From: Pseudomonadota bacterium
GTDB taxonomy: Bacteria > Pseudomonadota > Alphaproteobacteria > Rhizobiales > Xanthobacteraceae
Direction of reading: 5' to 3'
Length of the DNA: 32,267 nt
Assembly (NCBI GenBank): GCA_023386635.1
Contig: JAEWJH010000079.1
Coordinates: 1 to 32,267, forward strand
Below are positions 21,340-29,086 of this stretch, in pieces; positions within the stretch are counted from its first letter, which is position 1; every line of letters begins with the position of its first letter. The notes under the pieces were generated by a model. The model saw only the letters and a list, made by a program, of their open reading frames with translations, did not search any database and was not told the origin of the DNA. Both the position numbers and the translations under genes were made by a program.

Positions 21340-22182
21340 ATGATGACGCCCAGCCTCGCCGACAAACGCAAAGCCTTCCGGGCGCTGCACGAGCGCGGCT
21401 GTTTCGTCATTCCCAATCCATGGGACGTGGGCTCTGCGCGCTATCTGCAGGGCCTCGGCTTCAAGGCGCTGGCCACCACCAGCTCCGGCTTCGCGTTCTC
21501 GCAGGCCTATCCCGACGGTGGCGTGCCGCTCGACCGCGTGCTGGCGCATTTTCAGGAACTGGCCGAGGCGAGCGACCTCCCCATCAACGCCGACTTCGAA
21601 AGCGGTTATGCCGACGACGAGGCCGGCGTCATTCGCAATGTGCGGCGCTGCATCGACACCGGCGTCGCCGGCGTGTCGATCGAAGACGCAACCGGCATCA
21701 AGGACGATCCGCTGTTTGCGCTCGATGAGGCGGTGGCGCGGATCGCCGCCGCACGCAAGGCGATCGACGACAGCAAGCAGGACGTCATGCTGGTCGGCCG
21801 TGCCGAAGGTTTTCTGGTCGGGCGCCCCGACCTCGACGACGCCATCCGCCGGCTGAAAGCCTATTCGGCCGCCGGCGCCGATATCCTTTATGCGCCGCTG
21901 ATCAAGACGCGCGAGCAGATCGAGGCGGTGGTGAAGGCGGTGGCGCCGAAGCCATTCAATTTCCTCAACAGCGCCAATTTCGGTTTCAGCGTCGAGGACC
22001 TCGCCGCCATGGGCGTACGGCGCATCAGCGTCGGCGGTACGCTGGCGCGAGTGGCCCTGACCGCCTTCGTCCACGCCGCGCGCGAGATCGCGACCGAGGG
22101 TCGCTTCACGAAATTCGACGGCAACATGCCCAATGCCGAATTCAATGCCTTCTTTTCCGCCGACCGCAAGGACCGGGCGTAA
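21340..22182 (+). CDS. Isocitrate lyase/PEP mutase-family enzyme
   Basis: 280 residues, TIM barrel of the ICL/PEPM superfamily. Visible marks are FVIPNPWDVGSARYLQGLGF, ATTSSGFAFSQAYPDG, LPINADFESGYADD (metal-binding Asp and Glu), GVAGVSIEDATG (the IED motif) and LVGRAEGFLVG. The catalytic KKCGH motif of isocitrate lyase is absent, so it belongs to the oxaloacetate decarboxylase/2-methylisocitrate lyase/phosphonopyruvate-like branch acting on C-C or C-P bonds of 2-oxo acids; the reaction is not settled. Two ATGs (21340, 21343) are possible starts. The MFS gene begins 21 bp after its stop, so they may be co-transcribed. Confidence 0.88.
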   Translation: MMTPSLADKRKAFRALHERGCFVIPNPWDVGSARYLQGLGFKALATTSSGFAFSQAYPDGGVPLDRVLAHFQELAEASDLPINADFESGYADDEAGVIRNVRRCIDTGVAGVSIEDATGIKDDPLFALDEAVARIAAARKAIDDSKQDVMLVGRAEGFLVGRPDLDDAIRRLKAYSAAGADILYAPLIKTREQIEAVVKAVAPKPFNFLNSANFGFSVEDLAAMGVRRISVGGTLARVALTAFVHAAREIATEGRFTKFDGNMPNAEFNAFFSADRKDRA

Positions 22183-22203
22183 CCTGTCCAACCGTAAACC
22201 CGC

Positions 22204-23433
22204 ATGAGCGAAACCGCTGCGCCTGCGTCGCTGCTGCAGTATCGCGCCTTCGTGATGCTGTGGTTCATGCGGCTGTCGTCGACCATCGCCTATCACATGA
22301 TGGTGGTGGTGATCGGCTGGACCATCTATGCGCTGACCGGCGACGCGCTCGATCTCGGCCTCGTTGGCCTCGTTCAGTTCGTGCCGACCGTGGTGCTCAC
22401 GCTGCTGATCGGTCATCTGGCGGACCGTTACGACAAGCGCATTATCCTTCGCCTGACCCAGGGCGGTTACGCGCTGTCCGCCGTCATCTTGCTGATCGCG
22501 TTCTGGGAGCAGATGCTGTCACGCGAGCTGCTGCTGACGATCGTCTTCATCCTCGGCTGCGCCCGCGCCTTTGAAATCCCGACCGGTCATTCCTTTGTGC
22601 CGGCGCTGGTGCCGATCGACGTGCTGCCGCGCGCGACGGCCGCCTGGGCCGCCTCCAACCAGGCCGCCACCATCGCCGGTCCGGCACTGGGCGGCTTCGC
22701 CTACAGCATCAACCCCTTCGTCGCCTGCGCGATCTGCGTGGTGTTCTTCGCCGCGTCCTGCACGCTGACATTCCTGTTCCGGACCCGGCGGCCGGTCGTC
22801 GCCCGCGAACCGCCGACGCTGTCCTCGGTGTTCGCCGGCCTGCATTACATCTATACGCGACCACGGCTCCTTGGCGTGATCTCGCTCGATCTGTTCGTCG
22901 TGTTGCTGGGCGGTGCCACCGCGCTGCTGCCGGTGTTCGCGCGCGACATCCTCGCCACCGGACCGCTCGGTCTCGGCCTGCTGCGCTCCGCACCTGCCGT
23001 CGGCGCACTGCTGACCATGACATGGCTGACGCGGCATCCGGTCGAGCGGCGGATCGGGCCGATCCTGTTCGCCGCCGTCAGCGTGTTCGGCGTCGCCACC
23101 ATCGTGTTCGCGCTGTCGACCTCGTTCGTGCTGTCGCTCGGCGCGCTGGCCGTCCTCGGCGCGGCCGACGCGATCAGCGTAGTGCTGCGCTTCACGCTGG
23201 TGCAGATCGAAACGCCGGACGCCATGCGCGGCCGTGTCAGCGCCATCAATTCGCTGTTCACCGGCACGTCGAACACGCTGGGCGAATTCGAGTCCGGCGC
23301 GGTCGCCGCGTGGCTCGGCGCGGTGCCGTCGGTGCTGATCGGCGGCGTCGGCTCGATCGTCATCGCGCTGACGTGGATGGGACTGTTCCCGGCGCTGCGC
23401 AAGGTCGATCGTTTTGAAATCCCGAAGGGTTAA
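22204..23433 (+). CDS. MFS transporter (EntS-like)
   Basis: 409 residues with about 12 hydrophobic helices. The N-terminal half has VVIGWTIYALTGDALDLGLV, then the loop motif GHLADRYDKRIILRL (MFS motif A variant). Other parts include FEIPTGHSFVPALVPIDVLP and the later ETPDAMRGRVSAINSLFTGT, the usual sequence of the MFS_3/EntS branch of exporters. It probably exports a small molecule by proton antiport. It follows the PEP-mutase-family gene by 21 bp and precedes sfsA by 6 bp, so it lies in a run of five close plus-strand genes. Confidence 0.9.
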   Translation: MSETAAPASLLQYRAFVMLWFMRLSSTIAYHMMVVVIGWTIYALTGDALDLGLVGLVQFVPTVVLTLLIGHLADRYDKRIILRLTQGGYALSAVILLIAFWEQMLSRELLLTIVFILGCARAFEIPTGHSFVPALVPIDVLPRATAAWAASNQAATIAGPALGGFAYSINPFVACAICVVFFAASCTLTFLFRTRRPVVAREPPTLSSVFAGLHYIYTRPRLLGVISLDLFVVLLGGATALLPVFARDILATGPLGLGLLRSAPAVGALLTMTWLTRHPVERRIGPILFAAVSVFGVATIVFALSTSFVLSLGALAVLGAADAISVVLRFTLVQIETPDAMRGRVSAINSLFTGTSNTLGEFESGAVAAWLGAVPSVLIGGVGSIVIALTWMGLFPALRKVDRFEIPKG

Positions 23434-23439
23434 ATCCGC

Positions 23440-24153
23440 GTGCGCTTCGCCTCCCCGCTGATCCCCGCGACGCTGCTGCGCCGCTACAAGCGCTTCCTCG
23501 CCGACGTACAACTGCCGGACGGCCGCGAGATCACCGCCCATGTGGCCAATCCGGGCGCCATGACCGGGCTTGCCACGCGGGGCGCGCGAGTCTGGCTGTC
23601 GAAGTCGGCGAGCAAGACCCGCAAGCTTCCGTATTCATGGGAACTGGTGGAGACGGACTTCGGCGTCGGCCCCGAACTCGTCGGCGTCAACACCGGCCAT
23701 CCCAACCCGCTGATCGGCGAGGTGCTCGCCGCCCGCGCGCTCCCGGAGCTTGCCGCTTATTCGTCGGTGCGCCGCGAGGTGAAATACGGCAAGGCGTCGC
23801 GCGTCGACTTCCTGCTGGAAGGCGACGGCCTGCCGCCCTGCTACCTCGAGATCAAGAACGTGCATCTGATGCGCACGCCGGGCCTCGCGGAATTTCCCGA
23901 CAGCGTCACCGCCCGCGGCGCGCGCCATCTGGCCGAACTGGGCGACATGGTGGAAGCCGGCGCCCGCGCGATGATGCTCTATGTGATCCAGATCGGCTCG
24001 GCGCAGCGCTTGGCGCTCGCCCGCGACATCGACCCCGCCTATGGCGCGGCATTCGACCGGGCGCAGAGCCGCGGCGTCGAGGCGCTGGCCCTGACCTGCA
24101 CCCTGACCCATGAGGGGATCGTGACGGGGCAGAGTGTGCCGATTATCGGCTGA
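23440..24153 (+). CDS. sfsA: SfsA (sugar fermentation stimulation protein family)
   Basis: 237 residues, full length for SfsA. Family sequences are LRRYKRFLADVQLPDGREIT, AHVANPGAMTGL, LPYSWELVETDFGVGPELVG, the nuclease-like core YGKASRVDFLLEGDGLPPCY with LEIKNVHLM, and FPDSVTARGARHLAEL. The core resembles a PD-(D/E)XK nuclease fold (Asp, and E-x-K in LEIKN). E. coli SfsA is reported to bind DNA; its physiological role remains unclear. The start is a GTG at 23440, 6 bp after the MFS stop. It heads the sfsA-map-radC order that I recall as conserved in many Hyphomicrobiales. Confidence 0.95.
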   Translation: MRFASPLIPATLLRRYKRFLADVQLPDGREITAHVANPGAMTGLATRGARVWLSKSASKTRKLPYSWELVETDFGVGPELVGVNTGHPNPLIGEVLAARALPELAAYSSVRREVKYGKASRVDFLLEGDGLPPCYLEIKNVHLMRTPGLAEFPDSVTARGARHLAELGDMVEAGARAMMLYVIQIGSAQRLALARDIDPAYGAAFDRAQSRGVEALALTCTLTHEGIVTGQSVPIIG

Positions 24154-24232
24154 AACCGCCGATTTCGGGGCTTTTTGCGCCGAATATCAGCCAAAACTTG
24201 CGCTTGCGCCGCTTATCCTTAAATTGGGGCCG

Positions 24233-25057
24233 ATGAATTACGTCGATGCGGCAGTCGCCCCTCTCCGAAAAACCGGCCAGATCAAACTGCACGGGCCCGA
24301 AGCGTTCGCAGGAATGCGCGCGGCCGGGCGGCTGACCGCCGAATGTCTCGACATGCTGGTGCCGGAGGTGAAGCCCGGCGTGCCAACCGACCGGATCGAC
24401 CAGCTCGTCCATGAATTCGCCATGGACCACGGCGCGCTCCCGGCGACGCTGAACTATCGCGGCTACCGCAAATCGACCTGCACCTCGCTCAATCACGTCG
24501 TCTGCCACGGCATTCCCAACGAAAAGCCGATGAAGGATGGCGACATCGTCAATATCGACGTGACGCTGATCGTCGACGGCTGGCATGGCGATTCCAGCCG
24601 CATGTATGCCGTGGGCGACATTCCGCGCCGCGCCGAGCGGCTGATCGACATCACCTACGAGTCGATGATGCTCGGCATCGCCGCGATCAAGCCCGGCGCC
24701 ACCACCGGCGACATCGGCCATGCGATCCAGGTGTTCGTCGAGGCGCAGCAGATGAGCGTGGTGCGCGACTTCTGCGGCCACGGCCTCGGCCAGCTTTTCC
24801 ACGACGAGCCGAACATCGTCCATGTCGGCCGGCCCGGCGAAGGCGTCGTGCTCAAGCCCGGCATGTTCTTCACCGTCGAGCCGATGATCAATCTCGGCCG
24901 CCCGCATGTGAAGGTGTTGTCTGACGGCTGGACCGCCGTGACGCGCGACCGCTCGCTGTCCGCGCAGTTCGAGCACACCGTGGCGGTGACCGAGACCGGG
25001 GTGGAGATCTTCACCCTCTCGCCGAAGGGCTACGACAAGCCGCCCTACGCGATTTAA
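24233..25057 (+). CDS. map: Methionine aminopeptidase type I
   Basis: 274 residues. All five dinuclear-metal ligands are visible: D109 (NIDVT), D120 (HGDSS), H183 (GHGLG), E216 (TVEPM) and E247 (QFEHTVAV). The substrate-pocket segment STCTSLNHVVCHGIPN is also present. The enzyme removes the initiator methionine from nascent proteins in the cytosol. The ATG at 24233 (GGGG just upstream) is chosen over a longer frame overlapping sfsA, because family homology begins shortly after it. The first 20 residues precede the usual E. coli start. Confidence 0.97.
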   Translation: MNYVDAAVAPLRKTGQIKLHGPEAFAGMRAAGRLTAECLDMLVPEVKPGVPTDRIDQLVHEFAMDHGALPATLNYRGYRKSTCTSLNHVVCHGIPNEKPMKDGDIVNIDVTLIVDGWHGDSSRMYAVGDIPRRAERLIDITYESMMLGIAAIKPGATTGDIGHAIQVFVEAQQMSVVRDFCGHGLGQLFHDEPNIVHVGRPGEGVVLKPGMFFTVEPMINLGRPHVKVLSDGWTAVTRDRSLSAQFEHTVAVTETGVEIFTLSPKGYDKPPYAI

Positions 25058-25071
25058 CGACAACCCGCTGT

Positions 25072-25179
25072 CGTCATTCCGGACGCCGCGACGGCGGGGA
25101 CCCGTAATCCAGCCGCCGCACCCTGTCTTTTCACATCTGGATTCCGGGTTCGCGCATTTCCGCGCGCCACGGAGTGACC
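25072..25179. repeat. Palindromic intergenic repeat element (copy A)
   Basis: About 108 bp between map and radC. The left end is CGTCATTCCGG (25072-25082) and the right end is GGAGTGAC (25171-25178), an imperfect inverted pair. Inner segments ACCCGTAATCCAG and CTGGATTCCGGGT are also inverted. Size, ends and inner layout match copy B at the end of the window, so the two belong to one family. Such CGTCATTCCGG elements are frequent in Bradyrhizobium and Rhodopseudomonas genomes (general knowledge). Confidence 0.75.
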
Positions 25180-25249
25180 AGCGGCCGCGATCACCGATTT
25201 GCGCATTGCCAATGGCGGTGACTTTCCGCCATGCTCGTCACGAGCAGCG

Positions 25250-26008
25250 ATGATGCGTCCCATGCCCGACGGCGATAATTCCACGACCGACGACGAAGCC
25301 CCATCCGGTCTCAGTCCATCAGGACTGGCGGAAGCGGCGCCGCATTATCACGGCCACCGCGAGCGTTTGCGTGGACGGTTCCGCGATGCCGGCGCCGAGG
25401 CCATCAGCGATTACGAACTGCTGGAGCTGGTGCTATTCCGCGCGATCCCGCAGCGGGACGTCAAGCCACTCGCCAAGGAGTTGATCGCGCGTTTCGGGTC
25501 TTTCGCCGAAGTGATCGCCGCCCCGGCGCAGCGGCTGCGCGAGATGCGCGGGCTCGGCGAGGCCGCCATCACCGAATTCAAGATCGTGGAGGCCGCGGCC
25601 GGGCGGATCGCGCGCGGCGAAGTGAAGAAGCGCACCGCGCTGTCGTCATGGTCGAGTGTGCTCGACTATGTGCGCACCGCGCAAGCATTTGCCGAGAAGG
25701 AACAGTTTCGCGTGCTGTTCCTCGACAAGCGCAACCAGTTGATCGCCGACGAGGTGCAGCAGACCGGAACGGTGGACCACACGCCGGTCTATCCGCGCGA
25801 GGTGGTGAAGCGCGCGCTCGAACTCTCCGCCACCGCCATCATCCTCGTGCACAACCACCCCTCCGGCGATCCCACGCCGTCCCGCGCCGACATCGTCATG
25901 ACGCAGAACATCGTCGAGATCGCCAAGCCGCTCGGCATTTCCGTCCATGACCACATCATCGTCGGCAAGGACGGCCATGCCAGCCTGAAGGGACTGCGGC
26001 TGATCTGA
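25250..26008 (+). CDS. radC: RadC/JAB-domain protein
   Basis: 252 residues. The N-terminal helix-hairpin-helix-like part has HRERLRGRFRDAGAEAISDY with ELLELVLFRAIPQRDVKPLA, then LREMRGLGEAAITEFKIVEA. The C-terminal MPN/JAB domain carries the metal-binding pattern HNHPSGDPTPSRAD (H201, H203, D214). RadC-type proteins were once tied to DNA repair; their true biochemical role is unsettled. Starts possible at ATG 25250, 25253 or 25262, none with a strong ribosome site; homology begins about 30 codons in. It converges on the DUF899 gene with 6 bp between. Confidence 0.93.
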   Translation: MMRPMPDGDNSTTDDEAPSGLSPSGLAEAAPHYHGHRERLRGRFRDAGAEAISDYELLELVLFRAIPQRDVKPLAKELIARFGSFAEVIAAPAQRLREMRGLGEAAITEFKIVEAAAGRIARGEVKKRTALSSWSSVLDYVRTAQAFAEKEQFRVLFLDKRNQLIADEVQQTGTVDHTPVYPREVVKRALELSATAIILVHNHPSGDPTPSRADIVMTQNIVEIAKPLGISVHDHIIVGKDGHASLKGLRLI

Positions 26009-26014
26009 ACCTCG

Positions 26015-26787
26015 CTACTTCCCGTATTCGTCGTTGCGGCGCCACCAGATGCCGGCTTCGTTGCGGCCCTTGGGCGCACGATCGAGCCACGGATAGACGC
26101 CCCACAGCGCATCGAGACCGCGCGCATAGGCCGAGTAGGTGTGATAGACGACACCATCCTCCAGCACGAAGGCGCTGAGACCCGGCCGGTCGCGATGATA
26201 GGTCGGCGTATCGACGCCGCAGGTGGCGGCCATGTGGTTCTCGGCTGCAGCGCCGCCGCCCTGCACATCCGGACGCCATTTGAATGCCTGTTCGCGGCGG
26301 TAGTTGTAATCCACATCGCCGTGGCGCTGCTGCTCCTCGGAGAACCAGACATTGAAGTCGGCGTTGAAATCGCTGCCGCCCGATGACGCCCATGGAAACG
26401 TCCAGCCGAGCCGCTGCTTGTAGGCCTGCAGCCGGTTGAGCGGCGCGCGCGATACCGCCCACAACATCACGTCGTGATTTTCCAGATGCACCGCGATGCC
26501 GTTGAACCCGTCGGCGATCGACGAGCAGGATGGGCATCCCGCCTTGTAATCGGGACCGAACTGAAGTGATACACGAGCAACTGCGAGCGGCCGTTGAACA
26601 GCTGCGCCAGCGACTTCCTTCCGTTGTCGGTATCGAATTGATAGGTCTTGTCGATCCGCACCCACGGCAGCGCCTGCCGCCGCTCCGCCAGCGCATCGCT
26701 TTGCCGCGTGAGTTCTTTTTCGGCGGCGAGGAGATCGACGCGCGCCACGAGCCAGTCGTTGCGGGTTCCAGTTGCATGTGAAGTCAT
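26015..26787 (-). pseudogene. DUF899 (thioredoxin-like) gene with a -1 frameshift
   Basis: The N-terminal part (26787 down to about 26564) reads WLVARVDLLAAEKELTRQSD, LPWVRIDKTYQFDTDNGRKS and LAQLFNGRSQLLVYHF. The rest continues in another frame from FGPDYKAGCPSCSSIADGFN through WTFPWASSGGSDFNADFNVW to the end WWRRNDEYGK. DUF899 proteins have LVYHF-x-FGPD without interruption, so one base is missing near 26561-26566 (TTCAG where TTC plus a full codon is expected). Repaired, the product would be about 257 residues, normal for the family. DUF899 proteins have a thioredoxin-like fold with a CPSC-type motif, seen here as GCPSCSS. The start ATG 26785-26787 has GGAGA upstream. It could be a real inactivation or a sequencing error. 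Confidence 0.8.
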
Positions 26788-26817
26788 GATGCTTTCTCCT
26801 TTTCCATGATGAGGAAA

Positions 26818-27015
26818 CTAGTCGTGCGCCGGCGGTGCGCGGGAGTGACAAGTCTGTCGGGATTCGGATGACGCCTGCGCGGTCAATCGATTCAGCCACG
26901 GCGCAAGATGAAACACGCTCATCAGCGCATACATCGTCGTCATGCCATTCACGGACCACGGTTCCGGCATGCACATGATCGATCCCTCGCCCGACATAGC
27001 CGATAAAACCGCCAT
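26818..27015 (-). CDS. Possible small membrane protein
   Basis: A 65-codon frame with one hydrophobic segment, VNGMTTMYALMSVFHLAPWL, and an N-terminal stretch rich in Met, Ser and Gly. The frame stays open for a further 112 bp or so upstream (into FAAAPAFAAMAVLSAM) without an ATG, so the start is uncertain. It occupies the 421-bp gap between the DUF899 gene and the regulator at 27209, and would end 30 bp before the DUF899 start, with the same direction. The MYALMSVFHLAPWL pattern looks protein-like and not like a random antisense frame, but I cannot name a family. No ribosome site decides the start. Confidence 0.35.
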   Translation of the reverse strand: MAVLSAMSGEGSIMCMPEPWSVNGMTTMYALMSVFHLAPWLNRLTAQASSESRQTCHSRAPPAHD

Positions 27016-27208
27016 AGCCGCGAAAGCCGGCGCGGCGGCGAAACGTAGTCCGCGGCTCAGGCACGAGAATGCATCGTTGCGATGTGCGATAATGGCGACT
27101 GCTCCCGACAGGACCTCGAACGTTTCCTGTCATCCGATAGAATAGGATCGGGATTCGGCAACCGAGAGTGACAAACGTGACGAGATTTCGCCGGGCGACA
27201 GGAGCGGC

Positions 27209-28429
27209 ATGGACTCACTGATCACCGCGGCGGCGCTGGCGCTGGCGGCGGGCGACCCGCTCGGCGCGCTGAACCGCATTGCCTTGCGGGACGATCCGCC
27301 GGCGCTCGCGTTGCGCGGCATCGCCATGGCGCGGCTCGGCGATTTCGCGCGCGCGACGGCGTTGCTGAAGCTTGCCGCACGGGGCTTCGGCGCCAAGGAA
27401 GCGGTAGCCCGCGCGCGCTGCATCGTCGCCGAAGCGGAGATCGCTCTGGTCTCGCGCGATCTCGCCTGGCCGACGAAGTCGCTTGAAGCCGCGCGCGCGA
27501 CGCTGGAGCAGCGCGGCGACTGGCTCAATGCCGCGCATGCGCGGAACCTCCAGGCGCGGCGGCTCATTCTGATCGGCCGTCTCGACGATGCGGAACAGGC
27601 GCTGGCTGTACTCGATCCGTCACCGTTCCCGCCGGCGGCGCGCGCCGTTTACGAACTGGTGGTCGCCGGTCTCGCAATCCGGCGCATTCACGCGGAAGCC
27701 GCGCGCGATGCGCTCGCCCGAGCAGAGCGCGCCGCGCGTCACGCCGGCATTCCCGAATTGATCGCCGAAGTGCGAACGGCGTCGCGCGCATTGACTGAAC
27801 CGGCGGCGCGCCTGACCGCCGGCGGTGAAACCACACTGATCCGGCTCGCGGAGGTCGAAACAATATTGGCCTCCGGCGCGCTGGTGGTCGATGCCTGCCG
27901 CCGCACCGTGCGCGGCGGACATACCATCGTGCCGCTGGCGCGCCGTCCGGTGCTGTTCGCGCTCGCCAAAGCGCTCGCCGAAGCATGGCCGGGCGACGTG
28001 TCGCGACGGACACTGATCGCGCGCGCCTTCCGCGGCAAGGACGCCGATGACTCGCATCGCGCGCGGTTGCGCGTCGAGATCGGCCGGTTGCGCGCGGCGC
28101 TGCGTCCCCTGGCCGACATCGGCGCAACGCCGGACGGCTTCGCTTTAACGCCGCATCACAATCGCAAGGTGGCCGTTCTGACGCCGCCGGTCGATGACCC
28201 GGATGCTGATGTGATGGCGCTGCTCGCCGATGGTGAAGCGTGGTCGAGTTCGGCGCTGGCGATCGCGCTCGACACCAGCCAGCGCACGGTGCAGCGCGCG
28301 CTCGACACGCTCGCCGAAGCCGGCACGGTGCAATCCCACGGCCGCGGCCGCGCGCGCCGCTGGACCATGCCGCCGATCGCCGGCTTCACGACGACGTTGT
28401 TACTCCCCGCGCCGCTGCCGGATGGCTAG
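27209..28429 (+). CDS. TPR-type protein with two C-terminal winged-helix domains (putative transcriptional regulator)
   Basis: 406 residues. Residues 1-200 are alpha-helical with TPR-like pairs (ALRGIAMARLGDFARATALL, LEQRGDWLNAAHARNLQARR, LIGRLDDAEQALAVLD). Residues about 225-316 look like an OmpR/SARP-type winged helix: VPLARRPVLFALAKALAEAW, PGDVSRRTLIARAF, HRARLRVEIGRLRAALRPLA, then ATPDGFALTP as the wing. Residues 332-388 are a second helix-turn-helix: SSALAIALDTSQRTVQRALD, TLAEAGTVQSHGRGRARRW. The order TPR first and DNA-binding last is the reverse of SARP regulators. The ATG at 27209 has AGGAG just upstream. It overlaps nothing and is followed after 9 bp by the propeller gene, its likely partner. 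The signal sensed is unknown. Confidence 0.8.
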   Translation: MDSLITAAALALAAGDPLGALNRIALRDDPPALALRGIAMARLGDFARATALLKLAARGFGAKEAVARARCIVAEAEIALVSRDLAWPTKSLEAARATLEQRGDWLNAAHARNLQARRLILIGRLDDAEQALAVLDPSPFPPAARAVYELVVAGLAIRRIHAEAARDALARAERAARHAGIPELIAEVRTASRALTEPAARLTAGGETTLIRLAEVETILASGALVVDACRRTVRGGHTIVPLARRPVLFALAKALAEAWPGDVSRRTLIARAFRGKDADDSHRARLRVEIGRLRAALRPLADIGATPDGFALTPHHNRKVAVLTPPVDDPDADVMALLADGEAWSSSALAIALDTSQRTVQRALDTLAEAGTVQSHGRGRARRWTMPPIAGFTTTLLLPAPLPDG

Positions 28430-28438
28430 GATCGGATC

Positions 28439-29083
28439 ATGACAAAATCATCAGCCCAGATCATTTGCGAATACGGTCCCTTCCCCGGTCTCGACAAGGT
28501 GCACGGCCTGACCTTCGACGGTCAGCGTGTCTGGTTCGCCACCGGCGACAAACTTAATGCGCTCGATCCCGAGAGCGGCAAGACCGGGCGCAGCATCGAC
28601 GTTCCCGCCCATGCCGGCACCGCCTTCGACGGGCGGCATCTGTTCCAGATCGCCGAGAACACGATCCAGAAGATCGACCCCGACAGCGGCCGCGTCCTCT
28701 CCATCATTCCCGCGCCCGGCGACGGCGGCGATTCCGGCCTCGCCTGGGCGGAGGGCACACTGTGGGTGGCGCAATATCGCGAGCGCAAGATCCGTCAGAT
28801 CGATCCGGAAACCGGCAAGGTGCTGCGCACCATCGACTCCAACCGTTTCGTCACCGGCGTCACCTGGGTCGACAACGAGCTGTGGCACGCGACCTGGGAA
28901 GACGAGCAGAGCGAATTGCGGCGCATCGATCCGCAAACCGGCGAGGTGCTGGACAGCCTCGCCATGCCGCCGGACACATTCGTCTCGGGATTGGAGTCGG
29001 ACGGAGGCGACCGCTTCTTCTGCGGCGGCGGCCCGAGCGGCAAGATCCGCGCCGTGCGCCGGCCGAAGCGTAACAAGAGCTGA
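28439..29083 (+). CDS. Cytosolic beta-propeller protein (Vgb/YncE-like repeats)
   Basis: 214 residues made of repeated blades of 37-42 residues, each with a D-P-[ED/Q]-[ST]-G turn: LDPESGKTG at 42, IDPDSGRVL at 79, IDPETGKVL at 121, IDPQTGEVL at 163. Each blade also has a G-[LV]-[TA]-[FW]-x-x-x-x-[LV]-[WF] strand (HGLTFDGQRVWFA, SGLAWAEGTLWVA, TGVTWVDNELWHA). This is the layout of Vgb/YncE/SMP-30-like and glutaminyl-cyclase-type propellers. There is no signal peptide, so it is likely cytosolic, and with 4-5 blades it may need to dimerise. The ATG at 28439 follows the regulator stop by 9 bp with AGGA upstream. Ligand or activity unknown. Confidence 0.8.
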   Translation: MTKSSAQIICEYGPFPGLDKVHGLTFDGQRVWFATGDKLNALDPESGKTGRSIDVPAHAGTAFDGRHLFQIAENTIQKIDPDSGRVLSIIPAPGDGGDSGLAWAEGTLWVAQYRERKIRQIDPETGKVLRTIDSNRFVTGVTWVDNELWHATWEDEQSELRRIDPQTGEVLDSLAMPPDTFVSGLESDGGDRFFCGGGPSGKIRAVRRPKRNKS

Positions 29084-29086
29084 TCG

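Noticed and set aside
24138..24175. Stem followed by TTTTT between sfsA and map, considered as a terminator
   Set aside because: Stems are only 4-5 bp with mismatched alternatives, and the genes are close and co-directional; too weak to call.
23440..26008. sfsA-map-radC as a possible novel repair or stress island
   Set aside because: This gene order is, to my knowledge, common in related alphaproteobacteria and each gene is full length; nothing unusual.
26788..27133. Minus-strand extension fused in frame to the C-terminal part of DUF899
   Set aside because: The true N-terminus of DUF899 is in another frame (start 26787) with a good ribosome site; the extension shows no family similarity.
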